DNA of 64,000 nt from Atherinomorus stipes (Eukaryota; Chordata; Actinopteri; Atheriniformes; Atherinidae), in the NCBI GenBank assembly GCA_023101725.1, contig JALJCO010000135.1, forward strand, positions 21,001 through 85,000, given 5' to 3'. Shown here in pieces: positions 1 through 11,008 of this stretch. The position numbers were made by a program, and so were the translations under genes. Position 1 is the stretch's first letter, and each line of letters starts with the position of its first letter. The notes beneath the pieces were generated by a model. It made no database searches and had not been told where the DNA came from. It saw nothing but the letters and a program-made list of their open reading frames with translations.

Positions 1-314
1 AACATTAAAGGGATTTTCAGGTGCCACTCGATCAATAGAATAATGGGGGTAATTATCTCTGAAGTGGAGAAAGGTCCGCAATTTAAACAGACTGTTTGAT
101 TGAGGTTGGAGTTAAGCCACCACTAGATTAAGTATAAAGCAGTTGTCCATCTGTCTGTCTGCTGATTCTATGTGCATGCATTTCAAGACTTATAAGGCAG
201 TTTTCAAAGTAAACAATACTTTGATTGATTAGACTGTAGCTTTACCTACAGTCATGGAAAGCTGAGGCCAGGCATCCAGGTTACTAGTTGGGTGAGGAAC
301 CAATGAATTTAGAA

Positions 315-479
315 CAGGGGTGGGCAACTCTGGTCTTTAAGGGCCGGCATCCTGCAGGTATTAGGAGTTTCCCTGTGGCAACGTACCTTCAAACTTGTGC
401 AGAGCTTCACATCAAGCTCTGCAGAATTACCAATTGATTGGAGTCAGGTGTGTTGCGTAACCTCAGTTGCCCATTTCTG
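315..479. mobile_element. hAT-type miniature element (MITE), remnant
   Basis: The stretch opens with CAGGGGTGGGCAACTCTGGTC and closes with GTTGCCCATTTCTG, an imperfect inverted copy of the opening. The interior has the usual wording of teleost hAT MITEs: a hinge with 'cctgcaggt' and, near the end, 'gagtcaggtgtgttg'. No coding capacity is present. I could not find a clean 8 bp target-site duplication, so the ends are approximate and the copy is probably old. Confidence 0.55.
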
Positions 480-2104
480 AGCTAAAGCAATGGGAAGATG
501 GCTGGCTAATAAGTATCAGGATGGGAATCTATTCACTTTTTATGCATTCAGTGGGACAATACTGTATTATCTCAGCTGCCTTTGACAATTTGGGAAAACC
601 AAATTCTAACTGAAGTGATCACATCCATTTGAGTTATGAGAATCTTTTACTTTCTACCTCCTGAGTGTCTCTACCTAAACCTGCCAGGGGGGCTAGCAGC
701 AGTAACCTACCCTATCTCTCACATATGATCAATTTCTGATTGTAGGGGATTTTAATATGTATGTCTGCTGTGAATCCAGGCGTTTTTAAACTTAACTTGA
801 CACATGAAAAAAGACACATCTTCAACCTGGTGATGTTCTGTAGTCTTAAACTGAACTTGATTAAGCTTTAGCTCAGTGTCTGTTAGTCAAATACAGCTTC
901 CTAGCTCTTTAAAACGTTTCACAACATCATTGCTCTTTGCGGCTCAGTGACAAGCAGCAGCTCATCTCCTCATGCTTTGTGTTCTTCTTCTGGCAATCAC
1001 CCGAACTTAATGAGCCAGTGACCTTTCTCCACATTTGCACAGACAGGCAACTACCAAGCCCCCCCCCCCAACAGAAGATTGTATGATTTGCATTTATATT
1101 GATGGGGTGGATGTGATGATTGATGATGGAATTGGTTGCAGGAGCTGCAGTCTGGACACAGTTAGATAAAATGACATATTCAGACACTGTTTTTGGTCTT
1201 CTCAGCAAGCCCAAGTCCAGGCATTTAAAACATCTGTTTTGAGCATTTTTCTGAAAACGTTGCAGAAGATTGGGGTCAAGGATGTTGATCAATCTGGAGC
1301 TGCTGAAAGGAGATAGTATGAACAGAGGAAGGAGTTGGGCCATTATTGAGAAATTTCACTCAGTATTACATTTCTAAGTTTCTTTTCAAATAATGGATAC
1401 CAACATCTAATATCAAGGATATGGAATAGACCTCCATGTACAGTACTTCACATACTGAATACAAACAGAAGCTCTCAGTAACTTACCCTTGATAAAGCGT
1501 GTTAAGCGCCACTACATTACATTTCTAGATATTTGTTCCACCTCTGTTGGCAGTTTATCGCTTTTCCCACTTTCCAGTTTGCTCAGTGAAACAAAGCTCC
1601 AAAACAGACAGGAAATTAATTGTCTAAAAAGATATTTTTCAGAGTGATTACAGACATGTGCTATGAGTAGAGGAACATTGTGGATCCAGGCAGTAAAATA
1701 GGAAAACGAGTTTCCTAACAGTAGCAAAACCTGCAGTTCTCTGTAATGTTTTCCTCTGAGACATCAGCATTGTTGTGAATGCCTAGATTTAGCTGCTTTT
1801 GAGGTTTTAATTTCCAAATCACACCACACTTCCCTTCATACATAACCTGGGAGCTATGAATCTCCGAGCGACAAGCAGAAGCTTTTCTCTGCTTCACCCA
1901 CAGGTTTTTCATCCAAGGCCAAAAAGAGCTATAGGGCCTTTTTTTTTCTTTTTCCTTCCTCCTGCAAGCAGAGCCTCGTGATCAGCAGATGGGTTCTAAC
2001 TTCAGGATGTGAGAAAACAGCTCAAATAATTCAAACACATATGGAAACAGAGTGGGATACAGGCAGCAAATTGAGGCCATCCATCCATCTACTGTCACAC
2101 TGTT
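480..2104. other. AT-rich intergenic stretch, nothing recognised
   Basis: I see no transposon ends, tandem repeat or credible exon here. The open frames are short, with no recognisable protein. A short C-run lies near 1061-1070 and a T-run near 1940. The last few tens of bases before 2125 merge into the left half of the Tc1-like remnant. Confidence 0.5.
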
Positions 2105-2628
2105 ATCCCTCACTCAGAATTGCCTTAAAGGAGCCCTATCATGAAAAATGGACTTTTAAGAGCTTTTCAGCATGTCAGTGTGTTATTTCCTTATCAAGAA
2201 ATGATTTAAATCGTTATTTTTCTTCATTCATGCATATTTGAGTAATCTACATGAATATTTAAACCAAGCGCTACCTCCCTGCAAACGGCTGACTACCCAC
2301 CGCGTTACGTATGAACGTGGCACCAATCACGAAAGTCCAAATGCGCACGCTCAGTATCGTAGCAAGACGCCCTCTGTTGAACAGAAACTCAGAGAATCCT
2401 ATACACACTCTCTGAGGAAGAAACTAACACCTGCAGGAAGATTTCCTCAGAGACAAGCAGCCATCAGCTAACAGACGTTTGCTCCAGAGTTCAGGAGAAT
2501 TTTCTTCCTTTTTTTTTTTCTTTTTTTTAAAGCTCTAGAGGACAGCAAGTTGGGGAAAATGCAGTTACGTTCAGCGTGGTTATGTTCAGCGTGGGAGTTT
2601 ATTTGTTGTACTGGATGAATCGACTTGC

Positions 2629-2725
2629 CAGAAGTGGTTGGATTATAACTTCAGGAGCAGGAGAAAAAAACTCAACTTTGTGTGTGAACTTCACTCCTGA
2701 CAACTTCGTGAATCTTGGGCAGTAA
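2629..2725 (+). pseudogene. THAP-domain-like fragment inside the Kolobok-like element
   Basis: One frame reads ...SGAGEKNSTLCVNFTPDNFV..NLGQ and then stops. The pattern C-x2-[N/H]-F-T-P-D-x-F resembles the second half of a THAP zinc finger, where C-x2-H is followed by F-x-P-D-x-F. The expected zinc-ligand histidine is asparagine here, and the first CxxC half is not seen in frame. The inverted copy at 10409-10510 on the minus strand keeps the same block with a few changes. It is best read as the relic of a transposase N-terminus, not a working gene. The match is from memory and short. Confidence 0.4.
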
Positions 2726-2826
2726 AGTGTTTTTTTTCTCGGGGATTACTTCTGAAACCTGACGCAGTTCTTACTATAAAAACGCGCATGGACAGACAAC
2801 AACACTGGTGAGTCAACACATCTCTC

Positions 2827-3245
2827 AGCTCAATGCTAACTGTTAGGCTATGATTTGTTCGCTAATTTACTTACTTGTCAGGGGTCTCTGTGGTACTTCT
2901 GTGGTACTGCGTGTACTTCAAACTCCATATCAGACTCTGGGTCGAGCGCATACAGCTCCATAACAGGCTCCTCCGTTTGATCTCGTCGATCGGAGTCCGA
3001 TTATCCATCAATGTTTACAAGATCCATGTGAGTGCTGCTTAGCTCAGCGCTAACTGTTAGCCTATGATTTGTTCGCTAAATTACTTGCTTGTCAGGGGTC
3101 TCTGTGGTACTTCTGTGGTACTGCGTATACTTCAAACTCCATATCAGACTCTGGGTCGAGCGCATACAGCTCCATAACAGGCTGGTCTGTTTTATCCCGT
3201 CCATCGGAGTAATTATCCATCAATGTTTACTACTAACATCCACAT
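2827..3245 (+). repeat. Internal 214 bp direct duplication in the element
   Basis: Unit 1 starts at 2827 (agctcaatgctaactgttag) and unit 2 at 3041 (agctcagcgctaactgttag). Both continue through 'ttgtcaggggtctctgtggtac' and 'catatcagactctgggtcgag'. The units differ at scattered positions, so the duplication predates this copy. The inverted element at 9621-11004 carries the same duplication. Confidence 0.85.
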
Positions 3246-3722
3246 GAGAGCTGCCGGTGCCGGTGCTACAGACAATTCTGTGACCCTTCAGAATAAGTGT
3301 CTCTTCCGGGGCGACGTCATGAAATGGGCGTAAAACATGCTGCAATTGGTCGAGAGCTCCGCGGTTCAGTACAGTCAGCCATCTTACTTCCGTGTTGGAA
3401 ATGAGATGCATCGAAAAACTAATATTTAACACCAAATTAGTTTCTATAGTAACGATGGGAACATATCTAGCTTATAAATGCCTATATTTGACTTTTGGAA
3501 CATTTGAAAAGCATGATACAGCTCCTTTAATTCTTGGTGGCATAGATTTAACAATGAGCTGGAAACATTCCTCCTCTGCTCCATGTTGACATGATGGCAT
3601 CACAGTTGCTGCAGATTTGTCAGCTGCACATCCATGATGAGAATCTCCTGTTCCACCACATCCCAAACGTGCTCTGTTGGATTGAGGTCTGGTGACTGTG
3701 GGGGCCTCTGAAGTGCTCATTT

Positions 3723-5049
3723 AGACCATGTCCCCACGGTGCCAAAACCAGTGGGGGCATGATCAGTGGCGCAAATTTGGAGAAAGGCTTTACCAACCCT
3801 GTGAAACTGCTGTAGTACATACTATGATATTCCAGGTGGTGCTATGATGACTAAAGAACAAGACTTAGCACTTGCTAAGTCTTGGTGAGCCATAGAAAAG
3901 GGCTTACCCCGTATCACGTGGCATGCATGTCGTCTTGCTCTCGCTGTTGATGGTCCAGTAGCACAATACTCTGTTGTTGAAGCAGTGCATTTTGGTAAAA
4001 AAGCTGTAACCAAGCCAGGACTGTCTGGAGGAGCACCACAACACAGTTGATCACTGCTGCCATTATTGTTGTGACTGGTGCATGTTCATCATACTGCCAT
4101 CATATCCTCCAGTTGTGCAGCTACGCTGTCTTAACAGAACATAGATGGTCGAGGTTTCAAATCTCCCCACCTCTGCACCTTGTTTCAGATCTGATCGGTT
4201 TCTGGAGGCTAATCTTTGGGTTCGTGGGGATGTAGCTCCAGAGTCTTACAATTTTCTGGCAAACCTGTGTTCACACCAGTTCAACCAGAACATAAGTGTA
4301 AGGACTTTACTCTGCAGAAATCGACATAATCTGTTTGTCTGTAGATTGTTCAGTCTTCAGCTTGATTATTACCATTGCTTTCTATAGATCTTTTTCACGT
4401 GTTGTTACTGATCACGAGACAAGCACACTGGCAACGTATGTGGGTGGCAAAAAGTTCAACACAGCAGGTTTAGTGCTATGGGCTTGGCTGTTAAAGCTAG
4501 CATTTTGCCTCCATAAAAATAATGGTACTTTTGTGCTTTCTCTTTGGCTGGTCCGATCAACATCCCAAGATGAGCTTTAATTTTTCAGGCCGCTTTCTGA
4601 TCCTGAACGACAGGCTAAAAGGGTTGCTGCCATAAAACCTGATAACTTTTACTGGCAGCCATGGGAGAGCTCTCGGCTGCAGCAGCCTGGTAGCAGCACT
4701 GTTGTTGATGGCAATTCCTGCTAATTCTGTTTTTGGTGACCTGGTCTAAGTTTGATTATATTTATCTACATGAAAATGATGATGATGCATACTGTAGCTA
4801 AAATGCAGCAAACTGCAGTTGTTTTAACGTTATTGCGACCACACACCTCACGTTTGTCAGTTGTTCAGAGACAAAACAGACAAATGACGGAGGCTTATTT
4901 TGTCTTCCTTCAGGTAAACAATGAGACAACCAGTTGTCCCCAGCCTATGTCCCGTCCATCTTTGTGTTTGTCTGTGATCCAGAGAGAAGAAGGCAAATGG
5001 AAGATCTGGAAACGTTTGCAAGAACACAACGAGCTAACGAGATTTTTCA
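3723..5049. other. Intergenic stretch, no element resolved
   Basis: I find no terminal inverted repeats, tandem arrays or splice-flanked exon here. Several frames of 60-100 codons are open but look compositional. Parts near 3830-4060 have the flavour of an old interspersed repeat, but I could not assign it. Confidence 0.4.
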
Positions 5050-5057
5050 GTTCTCAG

Positions 5058-5299
5058 TAAGGGTGTGACGAGATCTCGTGCCACAAGACCTCGCGAAATT
5101 AAATTTGCTGAGATTTCTCATTTAAGCAAAAAGTTGTCTCGTGGGTCACCATAGGGGGCCTGGAAAATTTTTTTCAAGTCATGTTTTGTCATTTTAGTTT
5201 TCTCAAAAGTAATGTGAAAATATCACCTCGTCTCGTTCTTGTGGACCCAATATCATGTATCGTCTCGTCTCGTGAGTTGACTGTATCGTCACACCCCTA
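5058..5299. mobile_element. hAT MITE with intact 8 bp target duplication
   Basis: The 242 bp element is bounded by TAAGGGTGTGACGA and its inverted partner TCGTCACACCCCTA. It is flanked by a perfect 8 bp direct repeat GTTCTCAG (5050-5057 and 5300-5307), the signature of hAT integration. The inside is rich in 'tctcgtctcgt' words, typical of this teleost family. It is non-coding and non-autonomous. The exact target duplication suggests a fairly young insertion. Confidence 0.9.
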
Positions 5300-5307
5300 G
5301 TTCTCAG

Positions 5308-6689
5308 TGTTAATTAAACTTACAGACTTTTATTTTCCTTTGTGGTATCAAAAAGCTAAACCATCATAAAACAGCAATGTTTTGTCTCAGTTATTGTAAC
5401 GGTAACTCATAAATATAATGTTGAGATGTTCCAAATGCTTACATGGTGTTAATGTTATCTGGGTCTGCAGTTTTCATCTCTGACATGAAGAGGAAATACT
5501 TTAGGACACTTTCTACAGCTGAAGGTCTGATACCATCCTGCCACCAGATATCTGTAAGCTTCTACCTACTCGTAAGCTTTTATTTCTGCTCTTGTGAAGT
5601 GTGTCTGACGAGACACGATTGACGAGGTAATTGTAAATGTTGTGGTAAGCGAATCAGGCAGCAACATCTCCATCTGATGGCAGTTTTGGAGGTTTATAAA
5701 CCAGGATTTTGAGTCTTGAGCACCAACAAATGCAAATTATCTAAATATGGCTGCCTGAGCTGCCCACATAAAAGCTGAACTGGCTTAAAAAAGTGTATAG
5801 TCATCTAGAAGTGTCATGAATGAAGCAGCTCACAGCAAGTTCACTGCATAGAAAGTGCAGAGTCCCAGGCTAGCTTCTTGCCATCACAACATGGCTGCAT
5901 AACCAGTTATGTGACTGAGAGGTCTATAAATTAACAATAAATGCAGACAGCCAAGCAAATCTCATTAGATGTTAAAGGAAGAGTCCAGAGTCCCCCCACC
6001 GTTTCTGTTTGCAAACAACAGTATTCAAACCGAGCACCCCTCCCTCTCAGGCTAATGGCCGCCTCATTCTTCAAGCCTGTCTTCAAGCCTCTCCTTCAGA
6101 GCTCAGGAGCGGGTAAAAGCCAAACTAACATTAACCCTGGTTTTCCAACGTGCACTATCTAAAGCTCTTACCTTTTCTTCGGTGAATCCGCCATTTCTCT
6201 TTCTTTCTTTCTTTTTTTCTTCGAGAGTTCGAGTGACTGGCGTCTGCTCCAATCATGAGCTTATTCCCACACAGCGTCATGCCCTTAGCTCTGTCATTGG
6301 CTGGCAATGTAAACAGAAATCTCCACCCAGATATGTCCTGACCACAACAAAACAGAACGAAAGCGCAAATTACAGGCAGGGGAGAGGGAGTTGCATTCAA
6401 ATGCAACACTGCACACGAGTAGAGGCCCAAAGGTGCGGTTTTGAGATGGATTTGACTTCCACAAGTCTAACGTTTATTTTCGGGAAACTTCAGATTCTAC
6501 TTTTAAATAAAAGGGGAGGGGAATTTTTCTATAAAAATTGTACTATTTGGTCAATGAACATGAGTTCATTTACTGATTTAGAGGAGGCTGCCAAGGAAGA
6601 AGTTAGAGTTAGGATTAGGGATGTACTGTATCTTATTATGATTTTATTGATACAGGTTTTTGTTGGAGCAGCGAGGCTTAGAAAACCCA
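5308..6689. other. Intergenic stretch, no element resolved
   Basis: Unique-looking AT-rich DNA with short CT-rich tracts near 6195-6225. The longest frame (6182-6757, plus) has no recognisable domain and no splice signals that convince me. No terminal repeats were found. Confidence 0.4.
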
Positions 6690-6732
6690 CAAGACAGTGG
6701 CTCTCAAGGACCAACTTTGGACCCCCCTGCTC
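6690..6732. mobile_element. One end of a hAT-type element
   Basis: The words 'tctcaaggaccaactttgg' and 'acccccctgct' match the inverted terminal end of common teleost hAT MITEs (reading outward as a 'GGGTCCAAAGTTGGTCCTTG' type end). No opposite end was found nearby, so only a fragment can be claimed. Confidence 0.35.
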
Positions 6733-7950
6733 TAAGCGACTGGAAAAGTTTACATGAGAAGCCTGCTGTATATGAGCTCCTTATCATATCCAGTTTTTGT
6801 GTGAAGTTCTTTGAAAGTGAAGTCATCGCTCAGTTTCATTGTAATTCAAAATAAATCATTGTTAGTTCCTGATATATAACTTTTGTTCAACAAGCTGTTT
6901 AAATAGTGTGGGTGAAATTATGCTTTCCAAGTAACACCTGTTCACCATTTGCATTTATAGGCATGTTTGTACTTTGAGGAAGTTGGATTCTTCAGTGCCT
7001 GAGTTCTCTTTAATAGTAACCACTAGACTATAAAGATATAATAATGTGTTAGATATCTGTCTTATTCAGCTCTGGTTTTGTCATTGTTTATTTCTTCCAT
7101 TTCTACTTCTATTTCTTTATTTTAATTCTTTTGGTTAAACAGCACTTTGATCAACATTTGTTGTTTTTGAATGTGCTTATGAATAAAGTTTATTTGATAA
7201 TGGCAAATGTTAACTATTCCTGTGACTATTTTGGCCTTGTAGTTGTACCAAGCTTCTAAAAACAGAGCAGCAACCTTATTCTTTGCCTATCCGCTGTATG
7301 ACTTCCTTTTCCATGAGGAAAGATGTAACATGGTTTCTCATATTTGTCATGACAAACAACAAAGAAAAAAACTGGCCCATTTATTGGTTTTAACCACGAC
7401 AACTTATGCTTACCACAAAACAGAAAAACATGGAGCTGCATGAGATCCTAGCGGTCTTGGGTTGATCATATTTCTATCATAACTTTTACAGAGTTCTTCC
7501 ATGTCTGAGTCATTTCTCCCAGCCAGAGTCACCAATCATCTTATTCATGCTCATGTTTTGTTTGTATTTACCCACAGTGCCTTTTGTGTTGTATACCACT
7601 TCCTGTATTTGTATCACTTGAAGCTAATGGAGACCGTTAGTAGGCAGACCAGAATTTGCTTCTTTGATACACATCAGTTTGTTTGCATATTCATACTTCC
7701 CCAAACAAACTGGATTTTCTGAACAAACAAAGCCTCCCATAGAAGCCGAAATACTTCCACAAGCTTGCTTTTACTGCAGAGGGTTCAGGTCAGACTTCAG
7801 GCTCAGCCATAAATGGTCCGAGCACTACACCTCCACCTTTTGCGTTCCCCAGCCTTGTTATTAGTGAAAATTGAAAAAAAAAATGAATTCAGCAGTTGCA
7901 CATTTTTACTGAATTGACCACATCCACATTGCAGTGCATTTGGGGTTTAA
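6733..7950. other. AT-rich stretch, nothing recognised
   Basis: No element ends, arrays or exons were recognised. An 'aataaagtttatttgataa' sequence near 7182 could be the tail of an old retroelement, but nothing upstream supports this. Confidence 0.4.
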
Positions 7951-7954
7951 TTAA

Positions 7955-8578
7955 AGGTGTCATAACCTGCTGTTTTACATCCACAATCCTTCTTAAATTA
8001 TCTTCAAATTAATTTTTAATTCTAGTTGGTTGGGCCGAAAATTTAATGAGCTCATTTTAACCTCTTTTTATCCCCAACTATTGTTTGTCGCGAGAATATG
8101 TATGAGAGTTAGAGCTGTCTGTAAGCGCGTTCACGGGGCAAACGTCAAAGCCAAAACAAAGTTTTATCAGGACAGAACGGTGAAGGAAAATGATGTCCCA
8201 ACAGAGAAAAAAATTATTAAAAACGTAACGGTGCGGTTGATAGAGAGGATCTGGAGTAAAAGGGCTGGACTGATGAATATAAGGAGCGGACGTCTGACGT
8301 GAAGTTAACCAAACAGTGTTAGCTTCTTAGCTACATTAGCAGCTTGTCCGCTCGTCTACCATCGTTTACTGGTCTCTGACACAAAAGATAATAAGTTACA
8401 CAAGCAGCAACACTTACCGACTGCACATCCTCACCAGTAAATATAATCCACTCCTCCCTGGTAAAGTCTGTTAGAGCACTGAAAACTGCTGAATTTCTGC
8501 CGAGGCAACTCAGCATGGCAATCCTGTTAAAACACACGTTTTAACGTGAAAAAGTGGGATTTCCGGGTGATGACTCCT
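7955..8578. mobile_element. Second TTAA-flanked non-autonomous element
   Basis: The 624 bp element starts AGGTGTCATAACC and ends with the near-inverse GGTGATGACTCCT. TTAA lies directly outside both ends (7951-7954 and 8579-8582). This is the target pattern of Kolobok/piggyBac elements, but the termini differ from those of the 2129 element, so it is another family. The interior holds a 90-codon plus-strand frame (8030-8302) rich in Lys and Arg and a 68-codon minus-strand frame (8331-8537). Neither is recognisable, and both may be relics. Confidence 0.65.
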
Positions 8579-8711
8579 TTAAGTAGTTTTCTTATCATTT
8601 TCATTTAATTTCTCTACAAGTTAAGTAAGCTTCTTAAAGCATTTTCACACATCACACAGACATGAGAGAAATAAGTACGTCTGTCTTCCTATTCCTTTTT
8701 GGACATGTTTA

Positions 8712-8800
8712 ATTGGTAATTGCTGGGGTAGGCTCCAGCAACCCCGCGACCCTCAATTGGACTAATATATAAGTGGTACAGAAATGAATGAATTTATATG
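8712..8800 (+). mobile_element. Retroposon 3' tail fragment
   Basis: The words 'gggtaggctccagcaacccc' and 'gcgaccctcaattggac', then a roughly GAAT-repeat tail (gaatgaatgaat-like), are a common teleost retroposon 3' end. The body is missing, so it is a severely truncated copy. Whether it is a LINE or a SINE tail cannot be told from this piece. Confidence 0.5.
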
Positions 8801-9616
8801 ATTTCTCAACATACATGACACATTTTGCAATTGCTTTCTTTTTTTTTTTTTAATAAGTTCAAAACAAACATTCATTCAATTTTTAAAGCTCTCGACCAAG
8901 TGTAATGGTGTACGTAAGGCATGGGAATGGGCTGGAGTGCGAGGCAGTAATGCAACAGAGAAAACACTTACCACAAATTGCTTTTCTTAGGTGGACGGCT
9001 CCCTGAGACATGGGCTCTGTTAATAGTAATATTATGTTAGCAAGAGGGGAAGACTGGAGTCTGCAGGGATTTCCATTGCCACAATAAGCACAATGGATAA
9101 AGTTAACAAGCAAAACTGAAACTACTAAGTAGAAAGAAAGCAAAAACTATTACTGTATAAACTAGGTGTATTGTGAAAGTTAATATAGAAAGAAAATATA
9201 GTTTCTTTCAAATACCCATCTTTACCACTAGATGTCAGTCATTTTTACATACTGTACCTTTAAGTTAGGACCAGTGCACATTTCTTAAATATCAGTTTAA
9301 TGTTTGAAAGTAAAGAGATGTATATTTGTGTCATAGTTTGCAAGGATGTAGTCACAGGAGTGAAAAGGGAGCCAGCATCACAAGGCACACTGATTTATGT
9401 ATCATCACTCTGCTTTTCCATGGCACTGCACTGCACACACTGATGCAGCGCTGAGCTGCTTCTGTCTGGTTCGTCTGAATTAACAAAGACGACCAACTGA
9501 AGCTTAAAAAGGACCTCTGTTTTTTGTCCCAAAAATCAATAATGATGTGTAAACATAGTTTATAATTGGGATTCAGGTTTCTTTGCGGTACATTAATGTG
9601 ATTTTAGAGCAAAGAA
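8801..9616. other. Intergenic stretch, nothing recognised
   Basis: A poly-T run lies at 8839-8851. The rest is AT-rich unique-looking sequence with only short frames, up to the TTAA flanking the element at 9621. Confidence 0.4.
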
Positions 9617-9620
9617 TTAA

Positions 9621-11004
9621 AGGAGCTGTATCATGCTTTTCAAATGTTCTAAAAGTCAAATATAGGCATTTATAAGCTAGATATGTTCCCATCGTTACTA
9701 TAGAAACTAATTTGGTGTTAAATATGAGTTTTTCGTGCATCTAATTTCCAACACGGAAGTAAGATGGCTGACTGCACTGAACCGCGGAGCCTGCCATTGC
9801 AGCATGTTTTACGCCCATTTCATGACGTCGCCCGGAAGAGACACTTATTCTGAAGGGTCACAGAATTGTCTGTAGCACCGGCACCGGCAGCTCTCATGTG
9901 GATGTTAGTAGTAAACATTGATGGATAATTACTCCGATTGACGGGATAAAACAGACCAGCCTGTAATGGAGCTGTATGCGCTCAACCCAGAGTCTGATAT
10001 GGAGTTTGAAGTACACGCAGTACCACAGAAGTACCACAGAGACCCCTGACAAGAAGTAATTTAGTGAACAAATATAGGCTAACAGTTAGCGCTGAGCTAA
10101 GCAGCACTACATGGATCTTGTAAACATTGATGGATAATCGGACTCCGATCGACGGGATAAAACAGACCAGCCTGTTATGGAGCTGTTGCGCCGACCCAGA
10201 GTCTGATATGGAGTTTGAAGTACACGCTGTACCACAGAAGTACCACAGAGACCCCTGACAAGTAAGTAAATTAGCGAACAAATCATAGGCTAACAGTTAG
10301 CATTGAGCTGAGAGATGTGTTGACTCACCAGTGTTGTTGTCTGTCCATGCGCGTTTTTATAGTAGGAACTGCGTCAGGTTTCAGAAGTAATCCCAGAGAA
10401 AAAACACTTTACTGCCCGAGATTCATGAAGTTGTCAGGAGTGAAGTTCCACATAAAGTTGAGTTTTTTTTCCCCTGCTCCGGAAGTTAAAATCCAACCAC
10501 TTCTGGCAAGTCGATTCATCCAGTACAACAAATACACTCCCACGCTGAACATAACCACGCTGAACGTAACTGCATTTTTCCCAACTTGCTGTCCTCTAGA
10601 GCTTAAAAAAAAAGAAAAAAAAAAGGAAGAAAATTCTCCTGAACTCTGGAGCAAACGTCTGTTAGCTGATGGCTGCTTGTCTCTGAGGAAATCTTCCTGC
10701 AGGTGTTAGTTTCTTCCTCAGAGAGTGTGTATAGGATTCTCTGAGTTTCTGTTCAACAGAGGGCGTCTTGCTACGATACTGAGCGTGCGCATTTGGACTT
10801 TCATGATTGGTGCCACGTTCATACGTAACGCGGTGGGTAGTCAGCCGTTTGCAGGGAGGTAGCGCTTGGTTTAAATATTCATGTAGATTACTCAAATATG
10901 CATGAATGAAGAAAAATAACGATTTAAATCATTTCTTGATGAGGAAATAACACACTGACATGCTGAAAAGCTCTTAAAAGTCCATTTTTCATGATAGGGC
11001 TCCT
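9621..11004 (-). mobile_element. TTAA-flanked Kolobok-like transposon, copy B (inverted)
   Basis: This 1,384 bp copy is the reverse complement of the element at 2129-3526. It has the same termini (AGGAGCTGTATCATG... and ...CATGATAGGGCTCCT) and its own TTAA duplication (9617-9620 and 11005-11008). The internal duplication and the THAP-like fragment are both present. Small indels separate the copies, yet some stretches match over more than 200 bp. Separate TTAA duplications show that each copy inserted independently, rather than by duplication of the whole locus. Confidence 0.8.
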
Positions 11005-11008
11005 TTAA

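Larger units (their letters stand above)
2129..3526 (+). mobile_element. TTAA-flanked DNA transposon, Kolobok-like, copy A
   Basis: The 1,398 bp element starts AGGAGCCCTATCATG and ends with the inverted match CATGATACAGCTCCT. It is flanked on both sides by TTAA (2125-2128 and 3527-3530), the target duplication of Kolobok and piggyBac elements. A decayed THAP-like fragment near 2629-2725 favours Kolobok, whose transposases carry an N-terminal THAP domain. There is no transposase core, so this is a non-autonomous derivative. It sits inside a Tc1-like remnant, making it the younger insertion. A second copy lies inverted at 9621-11004, and a 77-codon stretch at 2238-2471 translates identically in both. 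Its interior holds a 214 bp direct duplication. Confidence 0.75.
2105..3722 (-). pseudogene. Tc1-like transposase C-terminal remnant, split by a later insertion
   Basis: On the minus strand 3531-3720 encodes the C-terminal hallmark of Tc1/mariner DDE transposases: a SPDLNPTEHVWD-type block carrying the catalytic glutamate, followed by a conserved-looking tail. A two-base loss shifts the frame soon after the LQQL position, so the gene is dead. The frame would continue into 2105-2124, but the TTAA-flanked element at 2129-3526 sits between the halves. The left flank ends ...GAATTGCC-TTAA and the right flank starts TTAA-TTCTTGGTGG. With one TTAA removed, these join at the position expected for this transposase family. 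Only the last third or so of the transposase is present; no terminal inverted repeat of the Tc1 copy was located. Confidence 0.7.

Noticed and set aside
2238..2471. Conserved small protein gene duplicated at 10662-10895
   Set aside because: The identical frames are explained by two copies of one transposon; codon content is not gene-like. The excess identity is kept as a finding.
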